A stretch of DNA of 42,868 nucleotides from an uncultured Woeseiaceae bacterium (GCA_947259285.1 CAMYMR010000044.1:1-42868); one strand, 5' to 3'; positions 26,673 to 34,924 are shown, counted from the stretch's first letter. The notes: a model not told the origin generated them from the letters alone. Translations and numbers: made by a program.

Positions 26673-27325
26673 GGCTGCGCCTCCAGTCCGTCAGCGCCAC
26701 GGCGGTCTCCTCGCAGGTGCTCTTCAATTCGCTTGAGGCTTAAGCGCATCTCGGAGGTGTCGGCACGCGCCGCGTTATCGTACTGCTGCTGCAGCCGGGT
26801 ACCCAGGACGATCGTCTTGTAGACGCGCATTACGTAGCCGCCGACGCCGCCGAATATCGTCGTCGAGAGTGCGAGCAGAATGCCGCCGTCAACGAGACGT
26901 TCGAGCATGGCGAATGCGCCTTGTTGAAGGGCCGCGTGGCGGTCGCCCAGCGCAAATATCAGTGCGCTGCGCATGCCAATCGCGGTCCAGATTACGCCAG
27001 TGCCGAAGAACAGCGTCGTCCAGATGTCGGTCAGATGATCGAGCTGTACGATCTGATTAATGGGCCGCGCGTTATCCAGCGCGTTTCGCAGTCGCCCGAG
27101 CGTAAGGAAATAGGCCAGCAACAGAAGCGCGAATACCGGAATCGACGAACCGAGGTTCGTGTACGCCCACTGCAGCCACTCGCCCGGGCTGCTAACCGTC
27201 GTGTCACTGAAACGAATGACGCCGGTACGCGCCAGGACGTAAAGCGAAGCGGCGCCACCGATGAGGGTGCCCAGTGCCCCGGCGATGACACCTTTCAAAA
27301 ATACGAGGCTGGGTTTCGTCGTCAT
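26669..27325 (-). CDS. ExbB/TolQ/MotA-like proton channel subunit
   Basis: A 218-residue inner-membrane protein with four hydrophobic segments (about 8-31, 58-78, 103-126 and 144-173) and a short helical cytoplasmic tail. The last two segments, TLFFGTGVIWTAIGMRSALI and GGILLALSTTIFGGVGGYVM, match the ExbB/TolQ/MotA channel helices, including the conserved threonines. The cytoplasmic loop between helices two and three is only about 25 residues, far shorter than in ExbB or MotA. With the ExbD-like protein it should form a proton-driven stator. Confidence 0.82.
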   Translation of the reverse strand: MTTKPSLVFLKGVIAGALGTLIGGAASLYVLARTGVIRFSDTTVSSPGEWLQWAYTNLGSSIPVFALLLLAYFLTLGRLRNALDNARPINQIVQLDHLTDIWTTLFFGTGVIWTAIGMRSALIFALGDRHAALQQGAFAMLERLVDGGILLALSTTIFGGVGGYVMRVYKTIVLGTRLQQQYDNAARADTSEMRLSLKRIEEHLRGDRRGADGLEAQP

Positions 27326-27334
27326 CAGGTCAAT

Positions 27335-27886
27335 TTAGCGGCCAGCCGCGCATGCAGTGCAGGTCGCTTCGAGCACCAGCTCGACTTCCTGGAATAACTG
27401 ATCGGCACGGTAATAGCCTTCGTTATCCAGGCTAACCTTCAAGAGGCCACGTTCCTTTTCTTCCAGCTCGCGCTCCATGTTGAGCAGCACCTTTTGCCTG
27501 TTGGGGCAGGTGTGCGAGCAGTTGTTGTAGTCGCCCTTCAAGGACATGAATTTCACATTGAAGAAGCGATTGTAGTAGTCCTCCGCCTGTCGATTACTCA
27601 AAAGGCCCTTATCGCTCGCCCAGACGAGAAACTCGCTGAACGCTCGCTTGTTTTCCGGTTTGGGATCGCCCTCGGCAATTGCAAGGAGGTCGTCGTAGTA
27701 GCGGTCGAAGTGCGCATGACAGCCCTCCATCAACGAGGACTGAGCGGTAGCTATTGCCGCATTCAGGTTTTTGGACTGTGGCCCTGCACAGGTGGGCGCG
27801 GTCGACGCGCACGATGCAAGAATAAAGAGCGCCGTCGCCAGGCCCAAGATGCCCGGCAGCGCTTTTCTGTTGGTTTTCAAGTTCAC
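27335..27886 (-). CDS. lipoprotein of unknown function, envelope operon
   Basis: A 183-residue lipoprotein starting at GTG 27886 (GAGGAG seven bases upstream). The signal sequence ends in the lipobox ILASCAS. The mature part has paired cysteines (MEGCHAHF, NNCSHTCPNRQ and ATCTACAAGR), probably disulfides, and a charged helical stretch ERELEEKERGLLKV. No known family is recognised. Its start lies 25 bp after the first gene of the operon and its stop nine bases before the channel gene. Confidence 0.72.
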   Translation of the reverse strand: MNLKTNRKALPGILGLATALFILASCASTAPTCAGPQSKNLNAAIATAQSSLMEGCHAHFDRYYDDLLAIAEGDPKPENKRAFSEFLVWASDKGLLSNRQAEDYYNRFFNVKFMSLKGDYNNCSHTCPNRQKVLLNMERELEEKERGLLKVSLDNEGYYRADQLFQEVELVLEATCTACAAGR

Positions 27887-27911
27887 GGGCAATCTCCTCA
27901 CTGTGTCGTAC

Positions 27912-28727
27912 TCATTGTTCCAGCGGACTGCGGTAGGCCTGCTCCACGCTGCCCGGCGGCGGCCCGGCAACCAGCGCCTGGCTTTCCTCATCACCGAACA
28001 AGATCGTCTTGACGCCGCCGACTACCTCGATCATCTCGGGTGTAATAATCCCGAAGGACTGATTTAGCTGTTCCATCAGCGTCGCGCGCGCGATTTCCTG
28101 GCGCGTGCGTTGGATGAGCAGGCTGGTTTCTTCCATGTCGAGATAGATGTCCGACGCCAGCACCGCAAGCGACTGGTCGCCCTTGGCGCCGGACGTAGCG
28201 ACCAGTTGATAATATTGCTTGAATCGTTCGCTCAGTCGCATCCCGGAACGACCGCGCAGCGTGGGTGAAGCCTTCGCCGTCGCGTTGTTGGCATTGCCAC
28301 CGATCAGCGTCTCCTGCAGCAGCCACGGCGTCATCTTCTTGCCAAGCTCAATGCGCAGCCCTTTTTCCAGGCTTTGCCGCGTGTTGTTGACCGTGTGCTC
28401 CATGTCAGGCAAGCGTTCTTCCATGATCGTCAGCATGTCGAGGTAGCTCGCGCCAATCTGGCGTGCCAGTCGCTGGCAGCCCGCATCTTCTTCAGCACCG
28501 TCACATTTGCTTTCCTCGTAAAGCTGCTGCTGCTGGTCCAGCTTTCCGATGACTTCCTGCAATCCGGTTTCCATGTCGCGCGCGACATTTCCGGTCTGAC
28601 GCAGGTCTTCGACAACGGTCGTTGGAAACAGCCGGATTGTCGGTGTGTTAGCTTCCGACACGGTTGTTGCAAACATTGCGATGGCGATTAGCAGGACGGG
28701 AATCCGTAGTCTGGCGGCGGTTATCAT
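27912..28727 (-). CDS. exported helical protein, first gene of the envelope operon
   Basis: A 271-residue protein with a signal peptide (IPVLLIAIAMFATTVSEA). The mature protein is mostly helical, with a glutamine-rich coiled-coil-like stretch (GKLDQQQQLYEESK), two cysteines (KCDGAEEDAGCQ) and a helical C-terminal half (EETSLLIQRTRQEIA). No family is recognised. GAGGATC precedes the ATG. A promoter with a palindrome in its spacer lies about 45 bp upstream, making this the first gene of the seven-gene unit. Confidence 0.75.
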   Translation of the reverse strand: MITAARLRIPVLLIAIAMFATTVSEANTPTIRLFPTTVVEDLRQTGNVARDMETGLQEVIGKLDQQQQLYEESKCDGAEEDAGCQRLARQIGASYLDMLTIMEERLPDMEHTVNNTRQSLEKGLRIELGKKMTPWLLQETLIGGNANNATAKASPTLRGRSGMRLSERFKQYYQLVATSGAKGDQSLAVLASDIYLDMEETSLLIQRTRQEIARATLMEQLNQSFGIITPEMIEVVGGVKTILFGDEESQALVAGPPPGSVEQAYRSPLEQ

Positions 28728-28770
28728 GTCGCGATCCTCGAGGTTGTTGACGCGTTTATGCGGTGAGGGC

Positions 28771-28799
28771 GTTATTCGGTTACGCTAACCGCCTGTCAA
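28771..28799 (-). promoter_or_regulatory. promoter of the envelope operon with spacer palindrome
   Basis: On the minus strand a perfect TTGACA (28799-28794), a 17-bp spacer and AATAAC (28776-28771) form a plausible sigma-70 promoter. The spacer contains the exact inverted repeat CGGTTA / TAACCG (28777-28791, centre 3 bp), a likely operator for an unidentified regulator. Confidence 0.6.
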
Positions 28800-28891
28800 T
28801 GAATGCAACCTGAACGCGCGCTTCTGGCGCCATCTGAGAACCGCATCCGAAGTCGAACTGCGAGGTAGGACACTATCCGTACAATTCCCTA

Positions 28892-28920
28892 TTGCACATA
28901 GTAATGCGAATCATTATCAT
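28892..28920 (+). promoter_or_regulatory. feoAB promoter with Fur box
   Basis: TTGCAC (28892-28897), 17 bp and TATCAT (28915-28920) form a good promoter. The 19 bp at 28900-28918 match the Fur consensus GATAATGATAATCATTATC at 15 positions and lie between and over the -35 and -10 boxes, so Fur-Fe(II) should repress feoAB when iron is plentiful. Confidence 0.85.
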
Positions 28921-28970
28921 TTGACCCATAGTCAATGGACCGACTGAAAAACGAGCATTATTAGGAAGTT

Positions 28971-29222
28971 ATGGCAATCAACGGCAACACACTCGCTACC
29001 CTGAAACGCGGCCAGAAAGGCATTATCAAGTCTGTCGATGCGGCCGATCCACAGGTGCAACGCCTGATGGTTCTCGGCCTTGTCGAGGGTGCCGAAGTTG
29101 AGCACGCGAGCTCCGCGATCGGGGGAGACCCGATCGAGTTTCGTCTGTTTGGTTGCGGTATTTCTTTGCGCCAGGAACACGCGAAGTATTTCCAGGTTGC
29201 TCCTGTAGTGGCTGGTGACTAA
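28971..29222 (+). CDS. feoA: ferrous iron transport protein A
   Basis: An SH3-like cytosolic protein of 83 residues that assists FeoB. It carries the family pattern LKRGQKGIIKSVD, RLMVLGLVEGAEVE and FGCGISLRQEHAKYFQV. AGGAAG precedes the ATG. The stop overlaps the feoB start by eight bases. No FeoC follows. Confidence 0.93.
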   Translation: MAINGNTLATLKRGQKGIIKSVDAADPQVQRLMVLGLVEGAEVEHASSAIGGDPIEFRLFGCGISLRQEHAKYFQVAPVVAGD

Positions 29223-31404
29223 ACGCTCAGAAATACGAATCCCCACTACTGAAATTCACGTTGCCGGGCGCTTAGCCGCCAGCATCGCGGTTGTGGGCAA
29301 TCCTAACTCCGGCAAGAGTACGCTGTTCAATCGCCTGACCGGTCTCAAGCAAAAGATCGGCAACTATCCGGGCGTTACCGTCGAGAAGCATGTCGGCATC
29401 CTGAAAGTTGACGACCAGGCAATAGAGCTGGTCGATTTGCCCGGCACACACTCGCTGAGCGCACACTCGCTCGAAGAACACATCGCGGTCGATGTCATTT
29501 TCGGGCGCATGCAGGGCACGAAGAAGCCGGACGGAATTCTCGCGGTGCTCGATGCGACGAATCTCTACCAGGGACTGTTCCTGGTGCAGCAGCTGCTTGA
29601 GCTTCGCCTGCCCACGGTCATCGCGCTCACCATGACGGACGCGGCGGATCAGAGTGGCATCGGCATCGACATAGAGGAGCTCCGGAAGCAGCTGGGCGGG
29701 GTTCCGATCTGCCCGGTCGTCGCGACGTCGGGGACCGGTCTGGAAAGTCTGCGAAAGGCCATCGCTGGTATTCCGGATTTGCCACCGCCGGAAAGAATCA
29801 TCGTCTGGCCCGAGCTATCGGAGGCGGCTCGCCGATTGGCTGAAGGCGCCCGCGAGCCGATTCGATTTGCCGAACTCGAGCGTTTGCTGCTCGATGGCGC
29901 GATCGATGCGAATCGCCCGTTTCTCGAAAAGCTAAGCCAGGACGCCAGGGACAGGCTGGAGGCCGAGCGCGATTCGCTGTTCGGCATCGAACCGCCTGTC
30001 GCTCGGGATGCCCGGATTCGCTACGCATGGGTGCGCGAGGTCCTTGCCAAGGTCCAGCATTCGGCACCGCCGTTTTACTCGTGGCGGACACGTGTCACCG
30101 CGTTTCTGAATCGACCGATCCCGGGCACCATCGGTCTTTTTGTGGTGATGGCGATTGTTTTTCAGGCCGTGTTTGCGTGGGCAACGCCGCTGATGGACCT
30201 CATTGACTCGGCCGCTTTAGCGCTCGGCGCGAGCGTGACCCGGACCTTTGGCGACGGCGCGCTAGCGAGCTTGATCGCCGACGGCGTTATTGCCGGTGTG
30301 GGCAGCGTCGTCATATTCTTGCCGCAGATCCTGATCCTGTTCCTGTTCATTATCCTGCTCGAAGATTCGGGCTACCTGGCCCGAGCAGCGTACCTGATGG
30401 ACCGGGCGATGCGCTCGGTCGGCCTTTCCGGCCAGTCGATCATTCCGATGATTTCGAGCTTCGCCTGCGCCGTGCCGGGCATCATGGCAACGCGCGTGAT
30501 TCCGAACCGGCGCGACCGAATTGCAACCATCCTCGCGGCGCCGTTTATGACCTGTTCCGCGAGGCTCCCCGTGTACGCCTTGTTGATTGCCGCGTTCGTG
30601 CCGGCCACAAAAGTCGGTTTCATGAATCTGCAGGGCCTGGTTCTGTTCGGACTTTACCTTTTCGGGATCGTCGCCGGCATTCTGACGGCGTTGCTGATTC
30701 GAAAGACCGCTCTGCGCGGGCCGAAGCCGCCTTTCGCACTGATGTTGCCGGAGTTTCGTCGACCGAATCTCCAAACGGTGTTGATTCAGCTGCTCGGGCG
30801 CGCGAAGGTTTTTCTTTATCGCGCCGGCACCGTAATTTTCGCTGTCGCCGTGATTGTCTGGTCGCTGGCCTACTATCCGCGGGCGGATCTGCTTGCACCG
30901 CAGGTCGGGCAGCAGCGCAGCATTGCGGCATATACATTGTCTGGCGAGGAACTGGCTGCCGAATACCAACGCATCGACAACGTTGCGGCAGCTGCGCAGA
31001 TGGAGCAAAGCTGGCTGGGAAGGGCCGGACGATTCGTCGAACCGGCGTTTGCGCCGCTCGGATGGGACTGGCGCGTCTCCGCCGCGGTCATCGCCGGCTT
31101 TCCGGCACGCGAGGTCGTTATCGCCGTACTCGGGACCGTCTACGCCGTCGGCGACGAGGCTGACGAAGTCACCTTGTCGAGTCGATTGAAAACGTCGACC
31201 TGGCCGGACGGCAGGCCGGTGTTTACCTTGCCAATGGTAATCGGCCTGCTGATTTTCTATGCCTGCTGTCTGCAGTGCGCGGCAACGCTGGCTGTTATTC
31301 GTCGGGAGACCAATTCTTGGCGATGGCCGATCTTCGCGTGGACGTACATGACCGCGATCGGCTATATCGGCGCGCTGCTCGCGTTCCAGTTGGGTAGTAA
31401 TTAG
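29215..31404 (+). CDS. feoB: ferrous iron transport protein B
   Basis: Inner-membrane Fe(II) transporter of 729 residues with an N-terminal G domain. G1 is GNPNSGKS (28-35), the switch region YPGVTVEK, and G3 DLPGTHSLS (74-81). The membrane part has the paired gate motifs SFACAVPGIMATR and CSARLPVYALLIAAF. The G4 guanine-specificity motif, normally NxxD, reads TMTD at 139-142. The start is GTG 29215 inside the feoA end, implying coupled translation. Control is by the Fur box upstream of feoA. The 3' end overlaps the convergent aminotransferase gene by four bases. Confidence 0.95.
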   Translation: MTKRSEIRIPTTEIHVAGRLAASIAVVGNPNSGKSTLFNRLTGLKQKIGNYPGVTVEKHVGILKVDDQAIELVDLPGTHSLSAHSLEEHIAVDVIFGRMQGTKKPDGILAVLDATNLYQGLFLVQQLLELRLPTVIALTMTDAADQSGIGIDIEELRKQLGGVPICPVVATSGTGLESLRKAIAGIPDLPPPERIIVWPELSEAARRLAEGAREPIRFAELERLLLDGAIDANRPFLEKLSQDARDRLEAERDSLFGIEPPVARDARIRYAWVREVLAKVQHSAPPFYSWRTRVTAFLNRPIPGTIGLFVVMAIVFQAVFAWATPLMDLIDSAALALGASVTRTFGDGALASLIADGVIAGVGSVVIFLPQILILFLFIILLEDSGYLARAAYLMDRAMRSVGLSGQSIIPMISSFACAVPGIMATRVIPNRRDRIATILAAPFMTCSARLPVYALLIAAFVPATKVGFMNLQGLVLFGLYLFGIVAGILTALLIRKTALRGPKPPFALMLPEFRRPNLQTVLIQLLGRAKVFLYRAGTVIFAVAVIVWSLAYYPRADLLAPQVGQQRSIAAYTLSGEELAAEYQRIDNVAAAAQMEQSWLGRAGRFVEPAFAPLGWDWRVSAAVIAGFPAREVVIAVLGTVYAVGDEADEVTLSSRLKTSTWPDGRPVFTLPMVIGLLIFYACCLQCAATLAVIRRETNSWRWPIFAWTYMTAIGYIGALLAFQLGSN

Positions 31405-32564
31405 AGGACGCAGAGTCGGCGCGCGGCCTCTTCCAGTGTGGCATCGTCCTTGGCGAAGCAGAACCTGAGGCGCTTGCCGGTAAACGGCGTTTCGCAAAAT
31501 ACCGATAAAGGAATCGAGGCAACGCCTATCTCGCGCGTCCACTGCTTTGCGAGCGCCAGGTCTTTATCATCGCTGATCTCGCCGTAGTCAAGGATCTGAA
31601 AAAATGTGCTTGGCGTAGGTTTGAATCGAAAACGGGAGCCCTCGAGCAGGCCGCAAAAGTGATCGCGTTTTTGCTGGTAGAACGCCGGTAAATCGGCATA
31701 GAAGTCCGGGTCGCTGACAAGAAAATCGGCGACACCGTGCTGCATCGGCGTGCTGACCGCGAAAGTTGTGAATTGATGGACCTTTCGAAATTCAACGGTC
31801 AAGGGCGCGGGCGTTATGCAATAGCCGAGCTTCCAGCCCGTCGCGTGGAACGTCTTGCCAAACGACGCGACGACGAGCGTTCGCTCCCAGAGCTCGTCGT
31901 GGCTCAACAGGCTCCGGTGCGGTTCGCCATCGAAAACGATGTGTTCGTAGACTTCATCGGACAACAACAGACAGTTCGTATCGCGGACGATCTCGGCGAG
32001 TTGCTCGAGATCAGCCGCAGACATAATCGCGCCGGTCGGGTTATGCGGAAAATTTACGATGATCAGTCGCGTGTTCGCATTGATCGTGTCTTTGAGACAT
32101 TGCCAGTCGATGCCGAAGTCATGGCCGTTGGCGGCGATCTGCAATGGTACGTGGCGGGTGATACCACCGGCCAGCGTAATGGCGGGTTCGTACGAATCGT
32201 AAGCCGGATCGAGGACAATGACCTCGTCACCCGCATGAACGACCGCCTGGATGGCGCTAAACAGGCCTTCGGTTGCGCCGGTACAGACGGTAATTTCTGT
32301 GTCGACATCCACGCTGCGGCCATGCGAGCGCTGTGTCTTTTCCGCAATTGCTTCCCGTAATGCGGGAATGCCCGGCATTGGCGCGTACTGATTCGCGCCG
32401 TGTGTCAGGTGATAGGTAATTCGGTCTGTCAAGCCTTCCGGTGGTTCGAAACTCGGAAACCCCTGCGACAGATTGATGGCGCCGGTGTCATGAGCAAGCT
32501 GGCTCATGACCGTGAAGATCGTGGTGCCGACGTCGGGAAGTTTGCTGGAGATAGAACGACTCAT
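31401..32564 (-). CDS. methionine/kynurenine-type aminotransferase (YbdL-like)
   Basis: PLP-dependent class I aminotransferase of 387 residues. The N-terminal INLSQGFPSF, the PLP-phosphate segment TGATEGLF, NFPHNPTG, LSDEVYEHI and the Schiff-base lysine in SFGKTFHATGWKLGY are typical of YbdL and kynurenine aminotransferases. These transaminate methionine, glutamine or aromatic amino acids with 2-oxo acids. No Shine-Dalgarno sequence is seen: the ATG lies at the edge of a perfect 20-bp inverted repeat. Leaderless or structure-dependent initiation is possible. Confidence 0.92.
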   Translation of the reverse strand: MSRSISSKLPDVGTTIFTVMSQLAHDTGAINLSQGFPSFEPPEGLTDRITYHLTHGANQYAPMPGIPALREAIAEKTQRSHGRSVDVDTEITVCTGATEGLFSAIQAVVHAGDEVIVLDPAYDSYEPAITLAGGITRHVPLQIAANGHDFGIDWQCLKDTINANTRLIIVNFPHNPTGAIMSAADLEQLAEIVRDTNCLLLSDEVYEHIVFDGEPHRSLLSHDELWERTLVVASFGKTFHATGWKLGYCITPAPLTVEFRKVHQFTTFAVSTPMQHGVADFLVSDPDFYADLPAFYQQKRDHFCGLLEGSRFRFKPTPSTFFQILDYGEISDDKDLALAKQWTREIGVASIPLSVFCETPFTGKRLRFCFAKDDATLEEAARRLCVL

Positions 32565-32614
32565 GGGGACATTCTGCTTTAATGCAGCGACGCGTTAAAG
32601 CAGAATGTCCCCAT
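32563..32614. repeat. perfect 20-bp inverted repeat (REP/MITE-like hairpin)
   Basis: ATGGGGACATTCTGCTTTAA (32563-32582) is repeated exactly, inverted, at 32595-32614, with a 12-bp spacer. It fills the whole gap between the aminotransferase start and the stop of the DUF4440-like gene, and the arms touch both genes. Perfect arms of this length suggest a mobile or REP-type element rather than an ordinary terminator, because no T-run follows. Confidence 0.85.
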
Positions 32615-33099
32615 TAGCAGTCGTTTTCACTGTCCAATAGCGACTGAGTTTCTTCGTCAGGAGCGGCTGACGCACTATTGCCTGCGTCAAATACGACGCG
32701 CCAGTCGCCGTCTGCATTCTTCCGCCAGACCGAGTTAAAGGTTCCCCAGTTTTCGACGCGGTTACCTTCCGAGTCTTCGGCGATCATCCGGTACGGGCCG
32801 CGCGTCAGTGCGAGCGTGCCTTCTTCCAGAACCTCGACGAATTTAGGGCGCCATTTTATCACGGGACCATCATCGGCAAAGAAAGGCTGCCAGGCGGCAA
32901 CAATTTCTTCGGGTCCTCTCGTCACCGTGCTTCCGACAAATCGTGCATCCGTATCCAGAAAGGATTTGAATTCCTCGGTGTCTCTGCTTTCGACCGACTG
33001 ACTGAACGCTATTTCCTGACACCGAACGTCGTCGATTATGTCGGCAAATGCAACGACGCTGAATACCAGAATGACGGCTATGTACGCGATCTTATGCAT
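32614..33099 (-). CDS. exported SnoaL/DUF4440-like protein
   Basis: A 161-residue exported protein. A signal peptide (IAYIAVILVFSVVAFA) precedes an NTF2-like fold seen as FSQSVESRDTEEFKSFLDTD, ARFVGSTVTRGPEEIVAAW and TFNSVWRKNADGDWRVVFDAG, the usual DUF4440 pattern. GAGAG is upstream of the ATG. Proteins of this fold have varied binding or catalytic roles, so no function is assigned. The stop codon is adjacent to the inverted repeat. Confidence 0.82.
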   Translation of the reverse strand: MHKIAYIAVILVFSVVAFADIIDDVRCQEIAFSQSVESRDTEEFKSFLDTDARFVGSTVTRGPEEIVAAWQPFFADDGPVIKWRPKFVEVLEEGTLALTRGPYRMIAEDSEGNRVENWGTFNSVWRKNADGDWRVVFDAGNSASAAPDEETQSLLDSENDC

Positions 33100-33182
33100 G
33101 CTCTCAAGTGTAGCTCACGGTCAGCGTAGTCAGCCGATATTGATCGTATTAAGACCAGCGGGCGAATCGATATCGGAGAAAG

Positions 33183-33401
33183 GTGAGTTCTATTAAGGAA
33201 ACGGAGGAGTTTCGCGGCGATCTCGCCAATTACCGGGAGAATTGGCTGCCGCCGCCATCCGCGTGGATGGTTTTCACAGATAGTGTCAGTCACACGGTTC
33301 CGTCGGGGCAGCACTGCCTGGTTACGTCGCCTCTAGTGCCACTTCAGATCTGCCAGGCCAAGCAGCTGTCACCGTATTACGTATTCAAGAAGGGAATTTA
33401 A
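33183..33401 (+). pseudogene. remnant resembling the C-terminal end of a Kdo hydroxylase
   Basis: A 72-residue frame from GTG 33183. The segment YRENWLPPPSAWMVFTDSVS and the following HTVPSGQHCLV resemble the end of the Kdo 3-hydroxylase (KdoO) family, Fe(II)/2-oxoglutarate enzymes that modify lipopolysaccharide, where FTD, then SH or PH, and SGQ are conserved. The family is about 290 residues long, so most of the gene is missing. I find no continuation upstream in another frame. A hairpin terminator lies 12 bp after the stop. It could also be a short real gene, but that is less likely. Confidence 0.5.
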
Positions 33402-33413
33402 ACGTCGCCAACG

Positions 33414-33437
33414 CGAGTCACGGACTCGTTTATTATT
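33414..33437 (+). terminator. probable intrinsic terminator
   Basis: CGAGTC (33414-33419) pairs with GACTCG (33423-33428) across an ACG loop and is followed by TTTATTATT. It lies just after the Kdo-hydroxylase-like remnant and could end its transcript. Confidence 0.45.
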
Positions 33438-33598
33438 CGACGTCCCGAGCTGCCGATATTGCACGGCGATATGTGTGCGCAAGCTTGCCGGCCTATAAGG
33501 ATCGTTGGTAGCCCGATACGAGATTCTACGTAGCGTCCAGGCGATCGACAGGTGCCATCATATGGCTCCGGAGGGCTTATCAGTCAGGGAGGCTAGCC

Positions 33599-34924
33599 AT
33601 GCTAAAGAGAGCCGAATCTGCGGAAAACCTTGACCTCTTCGTTAACGCCAGGCAGCAATTTGAAAGGGCGTTGACCTGGATCGATGGCATCAAGGTCGGG
33701 ATCATCGACTATCTCATTAATCCGAAGCGCACCATGCACGTGCGTTTTCCCGTGCACATGGATGACGGGTCGATACGGACATTCCATGGTTTCAGGGTCT
33801 TGCACAACCGGGTTCGCGGACCTGGCAAGGGCGGTATCCGGTATCACCCGGACGTAACCTCAGCCGAGGTCGCCGCGCTCGCCGCATTCATGACGTGGAA
33901 GACCGCCGTGGTCGATATTCCCTTCGGCGGCGGTAAAGGCGGCGTCGTCTGCAATCCAAAAGAACTGAGTCGCGACGAGCTACGACGAATTACCCGTCGA
34001 TTCGTGGCAGAGCTCGGCGATGCGATCGGGCCGCATACCGACGTTCCCGCCCCGGACATGTATACCGACCAGCAGACGATGGCCTGGATCTATGACACGT
34101 TTGACCTGATGCACCCGGGCAAGAACAACCTTGCCGTCGTCACGGGCAAACCGCTGGATATCGGCGGCTCCGTGGGGCGCGACGAAGCGACTGCGAGAGG
34201 CGGTCTGTTCGCGACAGAGCAACTCCTGAAGCTCGGAGTCATTCCTGACATGCAAGAACTCGCCGGGGCGCGCGTAGCGATACAGGGATACGGCAATGCA
34301 GGCTCTACGGCGGCGCGGTTATTTCACGCGGAAGGTGCCCGCATCGTGGCGGTCAGCGACTCTCGCGGAGGAATCAGCAACGACGACGGATTGGATCCGG
34401 AACAGATTCTGGCGCACAAGAACGAATCCGGTAGCGTTGTCGGCTTCTCGGAGGCGACAAACATCAGTAATGACGAATTGCTTGCATATGATTGCGACAT
34501 CCTGATTCCGGCGGCGCTGGAATGCCAGATCCGGGCAGACAATGCGAATGACGTAAGAGCCAAGCTTATCGTAGAGCTCGCCAACGGCCCATTGACGACG
34601 ATGGCAGACGATATCCTGCAAGAGAGAGGCGTCGTGGTATTGCCAGATATCGTCGCCAACGCCGGCGGCGTAGTCGTCAGCTATTTCGAGTGGGTGCAGA
34701 ATCTCGAGAACCAGCGATGGGACCTCGATAAAGTCGACAATCGTCTCAAGAAGAAGATGAATCATGCCGTCGACAACACTGTCGAACGGTGGAACGCCCT
34801 GAAGGAACGTTCAGAGGAGGGCGCCGACGGGGGTGGTTCTCATCCGACCCTGCGTGACGCGGCACTCGTCATGGCGATTGAGAGAATTGCAACCGTCGTT
34901 CTGCAGCGCGATATCTGGCCCTGA
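33599..34924 (+). CDS. gdhA: glutamate dehydrogenase
   Basis: Glu/Leu/Phe/Val dehydrogenase of 441 residues, catabolic type. The substrate and catalytic lysines are in GPGKGGIRYHP (Lys77), MTWKTAVV (Lys101) and PFGGGKGGV (Lys113). The nucleotide-binding motif is GYGNAGSTAARL, and DIVANAGGVVVSYFEW closes the domain. The length and sequence fit NAD(P)-linked glutamate dehydrogenase interconverting glutamate and 2-oxoglutarate plus ammonia; leucine dehydrogenases are shorter. GGGAGG precedes the ATG. It is monocistronic and ends at a strong terminator. Cofactor choice is not decided here. Confidence 0.92.
   Translation: MLKRAESAENLDLFVNARQQFERALTWIDGIKVGIIDYLINPKRTMHVRFPVHMDDGSIRTFHGFRVLHNRVRGPGKGGIRYHPDVTSAEVAALAAFMTWKTAVVDIPFGGGKGGVVCNPKELSRDELRRITRRFVAELGDAIGPHTDVPAPDMYTDQQTMAWIYDTFDLMHPGKNNLAVVTGKPLDIGGSVGRDEATARGGLFATEQLLKLGVIPDMQELAGARVAIQGYGNAGSTAARLFHAEGARIVAVSDSRGGISNDDGLDPEQILAHKNESGSVVGFSEATNISNDELLAYDCDILIPAALECQIRADNANDVRAKLIVELANGPLTTMADDILQERGVVVLPDIVANAGGVVVSYFEWVQNLENQRWDLDKVDNRLKKKMNHAVDNTVERWNALKERSEEGADGGGSHPTLRDAALVMAIERIATVVLQRDIWP

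Noticed and set aside
30262-31542. 426-residue minus-strand frame over feoB
   Set aside because: Despite its length it is the antisense shadow of the FeoB membrane domain, with Arg/Gln-rich sequence and no family features.
33078-33314. 78-residue minus-strand frame opposite the Kdo-hydroxylase-like remnant
   Set aside because: No motif, and the plus-strand frame shows family-like residues.
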